Assembly (NCBI GenBank): GCA_002502855.1
Contig: DAQK01000029.1
Span: 75,873 to 104,892, forward strand
From: Methanobacterium sp. UBA279
GTDB lineage: Archaea > Methanobacteriota > Methanobacteria > Methanobacteriales > Methanobacteriaceae
Direction: 5' to 3'
Length of the DNA: 29,020 nt
Shown here piece by piece: positions 24,336 through 29,020 of the stretch (position 1 is its first letter; every line of letters begins with the position of its first letter). Under the pieces are notes generated by a model. It saw only the letters and a program-made list of their open reading frames with translations. It searched no databases and had not been told where the DNA came from. Position numbers and translations under genes: made by a program.

Positions 24336-24425
24336 ATAAATCACTATTGACTATAGTTTCTCTAAAAATAAAAATTTTTCCCTAATCATTTCTTATAAAA
24401 AAAAGTAAATGGAAAATTTTTATTT

Positions 24426-24608
24426 TTACCCATTTATCTTAGCTGACTCTGACGCTTTTACTCCAATTTTAGATTTTAATTTATCAACAGCCACTTCTGC
24501 AGCTTTTTCTCCTGATAAGAACATGCCACTGAAGGTGGGGCCCATCCTGGGACTTCCGTAGGTGGTGGCCACTGCCATTCCAGTTACGATTAGTCCCGGG
24601 TATATTTC
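24426..24608 (-). pseudogene. thi4: Thi4-type thiazole synthase, C-terminal fragment
   Basis: Only the last 60 codons survive: EIYPGLIVTGMAVATTYGSP, RMGPTFSGMFLSGEKAAEVA. These match the C-terminal FAD-binding end of Thi4, which makes the thiazole of thiamine (in methanogens using sulfide; established). About 200 residues are missing. The fragment begins 8 bases after the thiI stop with no start codon or ribosome binding site of its own. It likely was co-transcribed with thiI behind the 25915 operator. Identity is clear, activity impossible. Confidence 0.88.
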
Positions 24609-24616
24609 AAAAAAAT

Positions 24617-25780
24617 TTATGAGTTTGCTTCCAGTGTCTTGAAAACTTTTTCCAGCTCTTCGTTCAATTTGAGTTTTTCATGTGTTTCGAGAACCTTTTC
24701 TAACACGGCATTGGTCTCTGGGTGTTTGGGTGCTGCAGAGCAGCCACTGTCTGGTAATATTGAAATTGGGAGTGTGCCTATCTTCTCGGCTATGTTCTGT
24801 ATCTCCACCTTATCCAGTCCTATCAGGGGGCTTAACACCGGCATATCTGTACAGTGTCGGGTGGCCAGGATATTGGGTAATGTCTGGGATGCTACCTGGC
24901 CCATACTGCTACCGTCAACGATGGCCAGGGCACCCTCTTTTTTGGCCAGTTTCTCAGCTACCTGGTACATTCCACTTTTACACAGTACACAGGTCATCCG
25001 GGGCGGTCCTTCCTCCATGGATTTCTTCAGATATTCACCATAGTTAACGGTGTAGAAGTTCAATTTGGATCCAGAGGAATATTCTTTGAGTTTTTCAACT
25101 ATTTTATTGATTTTTTCAAGCGACCCACCGGTGTAGGGGTAGTTGTTGAAGTGTAGGATGGTCACTGCGCAGCCCCTCTTCATCATGAGGAACGTGGCGA
25201 CTGGAGAGTCTTGACCTCCTGATACCAGGGCCACCACTCTTCCCTGGGTCCCGATGGGTAATCCTCCCAGTCCCGGGATTTTTTCATGGAATATGTAGGT
25301 TTCATCATCCCTTACTTCTACAAATATCTTAAATTCCGGATTTGACAGGTCCACCGGTGCTCCGATCTCATCCACCACCACTGCACCACAGTAGGCAGCC
25401 ATTTCCTGACTGGTGAAATCGTGTTCACCTACTCTACGGCAGCGGATGGCGAAGCTTTGTTCTGGGGAAAATTGTTCTTCCCGGACAAGTTCCTGGACGT
25501 AGCTCTGGAGTGTTTCCTTTATGGAATCATAATCCGTAGTTGTCTTTACTGTAGGACTGTAGGAAACCACTCCAAATATCTTTCCCAAGGATTTCAGTGC
25601 TTCATCGTGGTTTTCTGGAAATAGGAATATCCTTCCCTGTTTTATGGCTATATCTCCCCGGATACTGTTTTTGATGTTGGAAATGAGTCTTCTCTGGAAT
25701 CTGCTTCTAACTCGGGGGCTTTTTATTCCTATCTCCCCGTATCTTACTATGATGGGTCTTAGAGACACTGGTTCAGTCAT
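24617..25780 (-). CDS. thiI: tRNA 4-thiouridine / thiamine sulfurtransferase ThiI
   Basis: 387 residues: N-terminal ferredoxin-like and THUMP domains (about 1-165), then the PP-loop ATPase motif SGGQDSPV at 187-194. Cysteines C264 and C267 (TCVLCKSGM) and SGCSAAPK later are candidate sulfur-handling residues. No rhodanese domain, as usual in archaea. It thiolates U8 in tRNA. A TATA box with overlapping operator lies 135 bases upstream, a long leader in which I see no gene. Intact; followed directly by the thi4 fragment. Confidence 0.94.
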   Translation of the reverse strand: MTEPVSLRPIIVRYGEIGIKSPRVRSRFQRRLISNIKNSIRGDIAIKQGRIFLFPENHDEALKSLGKIFGVVSYSPTVKTTTDYDSIKETLQSYVQELVREEQFSPEQSFAIRCRRVGEHDFTSQEMAAYCGAVVVDEIGAPVDLSNPEFKIFVEVRDDETYIFHEKIPGLGGLPIGTQGRVVALVSGGQDSPVATFLMMKRGCAVTILHFNNYPYTGGSLEKINKIVEKLKEYSSGSKLNFYTVNYGEYLKKSMEEGPPRMTCVLCKSGMYQVAEKLAKKEGALAIVDGSSMGQVASQTLPNILATRHCTDMPVLSPLIGLDKVEIQNIAEKIGTLPISILPDSGCSAAPKHPETNAVLEKVLETHEKLKLNEELEKVFKTLEANS

Positions 25781-25914
25781 TTTATACTCCTGATTTTAGA
25801 ATTTGATTGTTGTTTTATATCTGCCGGTTTTTTTTATTATTTTCCCATTTCATGGTGTTTTTACTTTCCCCATCAACTACATTAAATCAACTACTATTAA
25901 CACATAAATCTGAA

Positions 25915-25936
25915 TTAACAATTGTTATATAGATAT
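25915..25936 (-). promoter_or_regulatory. TAAC-N4-GTTA operator overlapping the thiI TATA box
   Basis: TTAACAATTGTTAT at 25915-25928, with minus-strand TATA-like TATCTATATA at 25927-25936. Sequence and layout are nearly identical to the tRNA-Cys-cysS promoter. Confidence 0.75.
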
Positions 25937-26013
25937 TTATTTATAAATATTTACTTGATTCATTAAGCCAGGAATTTAAATAGAATAATTGTTTATTAAA
26001 TTTAATTACCTCT

Positions 26014-27186
26014 TCATATCCCATATTTCATCAATTCTTTTATGGGGAAACAGGCCCCACACCGGACACATCCAGCAAGTGCTTTAGAGGGGTTTAAACC
26101 ACACTCCCTGATTATATCCAGCCATTCCGTGTAAATCTTACCTGCATCTTCTACTGTAGGAGGTTTATGTTTCTCAAAATCAGCCCCGTATAAGGGACGG
26201 AAAGGCTTTGGCAGAGGGATGGCTCCTGTTTCTGCTATCTTCTGCATCCCCTCAATGGTCGAATCTGGCGGTTCCAGGCCGATTAGTATCCAGGAACTGA
26301 CCTGATTATCACCCAGAATATCGGTAGCGGTTCGCATTGCCTTGAAGTAATCCTCTGGTTTGTTTTCCCTTGCTTTACCTGGTATCACTTCTTTCCGGGC
26401 GGATCCCAGGTAAACTTCCAGGTTGAAGCTCATGGCATCTGTACCCACCGAATGGAGCCTTTCAATCTTGTCCTTACTTACTGGGCCGATCTCTATAAAG
26501 ATAGGTAGTTTGCTCACCTTCCTTATCTGGGAAATGGAATCTTCATATAACCGGGATTCATCTGGAAGTTTACCAGCGTTTATATTAATATCCCGGGGTT
26601 TTATTATCGTGCTTCTCCTTAAAAGATCTTTACTTTGGAGATCCGGGTTGTATTTATCCTCTATATCGATACATGTCCGCAGTCCAGGTTTTTTTTCTAT
26701 GGTTTCTATTGATCGGGCGATTTCGGTGGGTTTCTGGAAAACCACATCTTTGCCCACATCTATGATGCAGAATTTACAGCCCTGACCCTGTTGTTTATAG
26801 GTGCAGTAATTAGAAAGTGCGGTGGCCATGCTATCCTTACCATGTAGCTGAATCTTATCTCTTAGGGGTGTGTTGAGCCATTGAGGCTCCCTCAACGTGG
26901 CCCTGGTAACCTTCCCACCATCTTTCAGGATCCATCCCTGGTTATCTATTATTTTAAATTCATAGGGCGACTCGGAGAGATAAGGCTGGAGAACTCCGAT
27001 GTTACAGGCTTCTTCACCTTCTATTAGAAAAGATTTTCCACTGCCGGCTACTCCTGCCCGGGATTTACAGCCTTCGGCGTATTTTTCTGGCACTATCTCT
27101 CTATAGTAAGGCTCACTTTCATCTACTCTTATTCCCCTGCAGAGTAACTCTATCTTATTTCTGGTTTTAGCCTTCAAAGTTGACAT
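26014..27186 (-). CDS. Radical SAM protein of unknown substrate
   Basis: About 390 residues. The iron-sulfur motif is C129-x8-C138-x2-C141 (CTYKQQGQGCKFC), longer than the standard Cx3Cx2C. The rest has a radical-SAM-like barrel: IDIEDKYNP..., DININAGKLPDESRLYEDS, LPIFIEIGPVSKDKIERLHS, SFNLEVYLG and SSWILIGLEPP. A second cysteine set closes the protein (GCVRCGACFPIKELM), so an extra cluster is possible. Similar to an uncharacterised family of large radical SAM enzymes; I cannot name the reaction. It lies 45 bases after the metB-like gene on the same strand, and likely shares its operator at 28452. Start taken as ATG 27186; GTG 27189 is possible. Intact. Confidence 0.8.
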   Translation of the reverse strand: MSTLKAKTRNKIELLCRGIRVDESEPYYREIVPEKYAEGCKSRAGVAGSGKSFLIEGEEACNIGVLQPYLSESPYEFKIIDNQGWILKDGGKVTRATLREPQWLNTPLRDKIQLHGKDSMATALSNYCTYKQQGQGCKFCIIDVGKDVVFQKPTEIARSIETIEKKPGLRTCIDIEDKYNPDLQSKDLLRRSTIIKPRDININAGKLPDESRLYEDSISQIRKVSKLPIFIEIGPVSKDKIERLHSVGTDAMSFNLEVYLGSARKEVIPGKARENKPEDYFKAMRTATDILGDNQVSSWILIGLEPPDSTIEGMQKIAETGAIPLPKPFRPLYGADFEKHKPPTVEDAGKIYTEWLDIIRECGLNPSKALAGCVRCGACFPIKELMKYGI

Positions 27187-27230
27187 CACTTCTTTTGGAT
27201 CTGTACTTAATCATTTATCCAGTTTTAGAT

Positions 27231-28359
27231 CTATCCCAACGCCTTCTCTAAATCCCCTATAAGGCCATCAACATCCTCTAATCCAATAGATAGACGGAGT
27301 AAATCATCAGTTATCCCTGCTTGCTTACGGGCCTCTTCAGTCATGGCTGCATGGCTCATGGTGGCTGCGTGTTCAACTAGAGAATCAGTACCTCCTAAGG
27401 ATTCTGCTAGATAAATTATCTTCAGGTTCTTTAGGAATTTAGAGATATCACCATCCAATTTAACTGAAACCACCCCACCATATCCATCCATCTGTCTTTT
27501 TGCTATTTCATGACCCGAATGAGATGGTAATCCTTGATAGAAGACTTCCTTTATACGGGGGTGCTCATCCAGGGTACCGGGCTATTTTCATGGAACTTTC
27601 TGCGTGCCTGTCCATCCGTACTGGTAGGGTTTTAATACCCCTTAAAACCAGCCAGGAGTTGAATGGTCCTGCGTTGGTCCCCATACCATTGAGCAGGAAC
27701 TGGATTTCTTCAGAAAGCTCTTCGGTGGTGGTAACAATGGCACCCCCCTATAACGTCACAGTGCCCATTCAGGTATTTTGTGGTGGAGTGAAGCACCAGA
27801 TCGATGCCGTATTCTATGGGTCTCAGGAAGTAGGGGGTGGAGAATGTGTTATCGCAGACAGTTAATATTTCATGCTCACTGGCAACCCGGGAGACCATTT
27901 CCATGTCTGTAATATTTAAAAGGGGGTTGGATGGTGTTTCTATCCATATCATCTTTTGTGTTGGGTTTTATGGCATCCCGTAGTAATTCTTTATCATCCA
28001 GCTTCATGAAGGTAAATTCAATTCCAAATTTACTTATTATATCTGCAAACAGCCTGTGTTCCTCCATATAAATCATCACAGGATATAACATGATCACCAA
28101 CTTTAAGTAGATGAATCACCGTGGTTACTGCAGCCATACCACTGGAAAATATGAATCCATGGTGACCTCCATCTAAGTCGGCTATAGCTTTGCCCAGGGC
28201 TATTCTGTTTGGGTTGTTGGTCCGGGAATAATCACATTCCCGTGGTTTGTCGAAATCTTCAAACAGGAAGGTAGAAGTCTGATATATGGGTGTGATGATT
28301 GCTCCAGTATCCGGGTCTGGTTTTCTTCCACTATGTACCGATTTTGTATCGAATTTCAT
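27231..28359 (-). pseudogene. Cystathionine gamma-synthase/lyase-like gene, frameshifted (metB-type)
   Basis: A PLP enzyme linking cysteine and homocysteine. Pieces in order: MKFDTKSVHSGRKPDPDTG, IYQTSTFLFEDF, SSGMAAVTTVIHLLK; RLFADIISKFGIEF; MIWIETPSNPLLNI, VCDNTFSTPYF, VLHSTTKYLNGHCDVIGG (PLP lysine present); LNGMGTNAGPFNSWLVLRG; LPSHSGHEIAKRQMDGYGG. Frame changes occur near 28056 (CA lost), 27949 (extra G), 27745 (G-run) and 27565 (extra C); the sequence is otherwise full length, about 380 codons. Synthase or lyase cannot be told apart by eye. An operator lies about 93 bases upstream. Four shifts in 1.1 kb contrast with none in the radical SAM and thiI genes next to it. Confidence 0.85.
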
Positions 28360-28451
28360 TTTTAAAGCTCCAAAATTTTTTTAAAAAAAAAGATTTAGTG
28401 AATAAGATATTGATGGTATTATATAAAATTAGACTATTAACCTTATAAATT

Positions 28452-28476
28452 ATAACAATTGTGATATGTTATATAG
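28452..28476 (-). promoter_or_regulatory. TAAC-N4-GTTA operator of the metB-like gene
   Basis: ATAACAATTGTGAT at 28452-28465 (one base off the consensus), directly downstream of a minus-strand TATA box CTATATAA at 28469-28476. Confidence 0.65.
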
Positions 28477-28480
28477 ATTG

Positions 28481-28496
28481 TGGTTGCTATCAACCA
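28481..28496. repeat. Inverted repeat TGGTTG-CTAT-CAACCA
   Basis: Perfect 6-base arms around CTAT, just upstream of the metB-type TATA box. It differs from the main operator and could be a second regulator site or chance. Confidence 0.35.
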
Positions 28497-28499
28497 TAT

Positions 28500-28758
28500 T
28501 AAATATAGCAATATATTCCGAAATTGGTCATCGAATGCTTAAAAAAATCAAAGAATAGAAATTTAGGTATATATAAGATTATCGCCTTGCTCTATAGACG
28601 AAAATTTTTTATATAAAGAAATAGATTAGATTATTGTTGTTTCAACTTTAAGAATATTTTTAATTTTTCTAAATTTAAGAATATTTTTAATGAATAACAA
28701 TTAAAAAGAACAGAATTTAAATAATAGAAAAAATAAACAATCTAGGCTCCAAGGTATA
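28500..28758. repeat. AT-rich gap with an 18-base exact direct repeat
   Basis: TTTAAGAATATTTTTAAT occurs at 28647-28664 and 28674-28691. The rest of this 260-base gap is very AT-rich and I see no gene in it. Confidence 0.5.
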
Positions 28759-28977
28759 ATGTTTGAAAGTTATATTCTAATAATAATCATCGTCTCAATA
28801 TTAGGATTATTATTGAAACGCCCAATCCTACTAGGAAACCCCATAAGAAGATCCTGGAAAATAAGCGTTGTATTCCCAATGACTATAATAGCCATATATG
28901 CAATCTTCGATTATTTTAAATTTCATCACAAAATCTACACAGGGACGATCATTGAGATCCATCATGATTATTCATGA
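28759..28977 (+). CDS. Small two-helix membrane protein, unknown
   Basis: 72 residues. Two hydrophobic stretches: YILIIIIVSILGLLL near the start and VVFPMTIIAIYAIF in the middle, separated by a basic loop (KRP...RRSWK). The C-terminal 20 residues are polar and His-rich (FHHK, EIHHD). AAGGT lies shortly before the ATG. No family recognised. The start of the window's right edge follows without another gene. Confidence 0.5.
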   Translation: MFESYILIIIIVSILGLLLKRPILLGNPIRRSWKISVVFPMTIIAIYAIFDYFKFHHKIYTGTIIEIHHDYS

Positions 28978-29020
28978 TAATCAACATTTATCTATCGTGT
29001 TGAATCTATCTGAAACGTGT

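Noticed and set aside
28500..28758. AT-rich repeat region as a replication origin.
   Set aside because: No origin-recognition-box-like repeats and no orc1/cdc6 gene nearby; an 18-base duplication in AT-rich DNA is weak evidence.

Overview
The window looks like a methanogenic archaeon of the order Methanobacteriales (Methanobacterium-like). It carries a short archaeal histone, heterodisulfide reductase subunits HdrA, HdrB and HdrC, an archaeal-type cysteinyl-tRNA synthetase, AT-rich TATA-box promoters and GGTGA/AGGAG ribosome binding sites. Genus is an inference; no rRNA is present.

Almost the whole window concerns sulfur. Left part (1-9450): histone; an HTH regulator with a cysteine-rich tail; a cysK-cysE remnant; a secreted protein of unknown function; a TusA remnant and a DsrE/NifS chimera; an Mrp/Nbp35 Fe-S carrier; a GNAT enzyme; a metal-dependent cyclase; a 0.6-kb structured non-coding stretch; a flavin-nucleotide-binding protein; a MoaD/ThiS-like sulfur carrier; and a broken transporter substrate-binding gene. 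Middle (9487-17838): a minus-strand block with hdrA, hdrB, hdrC, a ThiF/MoeB-type E1 enzyme, an Fe-S GMC-type flavoprotein, cysS and tRNA-Cys. Right part (17.9-29 kb): a metY remnant joined to a CBS-domain remnant; intact iscS and iscU; a YkgJ-like protein; an aldo/keto reductase; pdxS; a MOSC protein; a thi4 fragment; thiI; a radical SAM protein; a frameshifted metB-like gene; and a small membrane protein.

The main observation is a palindrome, TAAC-N4-GTTA (usually ATAACNATNGTTAT), found 12 times. It sits almost only in front of sulfur genes: cysK-cysE, tusA/nifS, the cyclase, the flavin protein/MoaD pair, the substrate-binding gene, tRNA-Cys-cysS, metY, thiI and metB. In most cases it lies on or directly after the TATA box, as expected of a repressor operator. 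I read this as a cysteine/sulfur regulon; the HTH protein at 571-951 is a candidate regulator. iscS/iscU, pdxS, MOSC and hdr-thiF lack the palindrome. The thiF-hdr promoter region instead has its own three-copy repeat.

The second pattern is damage. Many operator-linked genes carry deletions that join the front of one gene to the back of the next (cysK/cysE, dsrE/nifS, metY/CBS, substrate-binding/membrane protein), single-base frameshifts, or lost ATG starts, while the 8-kb hdr-cysS block is intact. This could be real decay of cysteine/homocysteine synthesis or local assembly error. Several frameshifts lie in homopolymers, and one non-regulon gene (YkgJ-like) is also affected, so raw reads are needed to decide.
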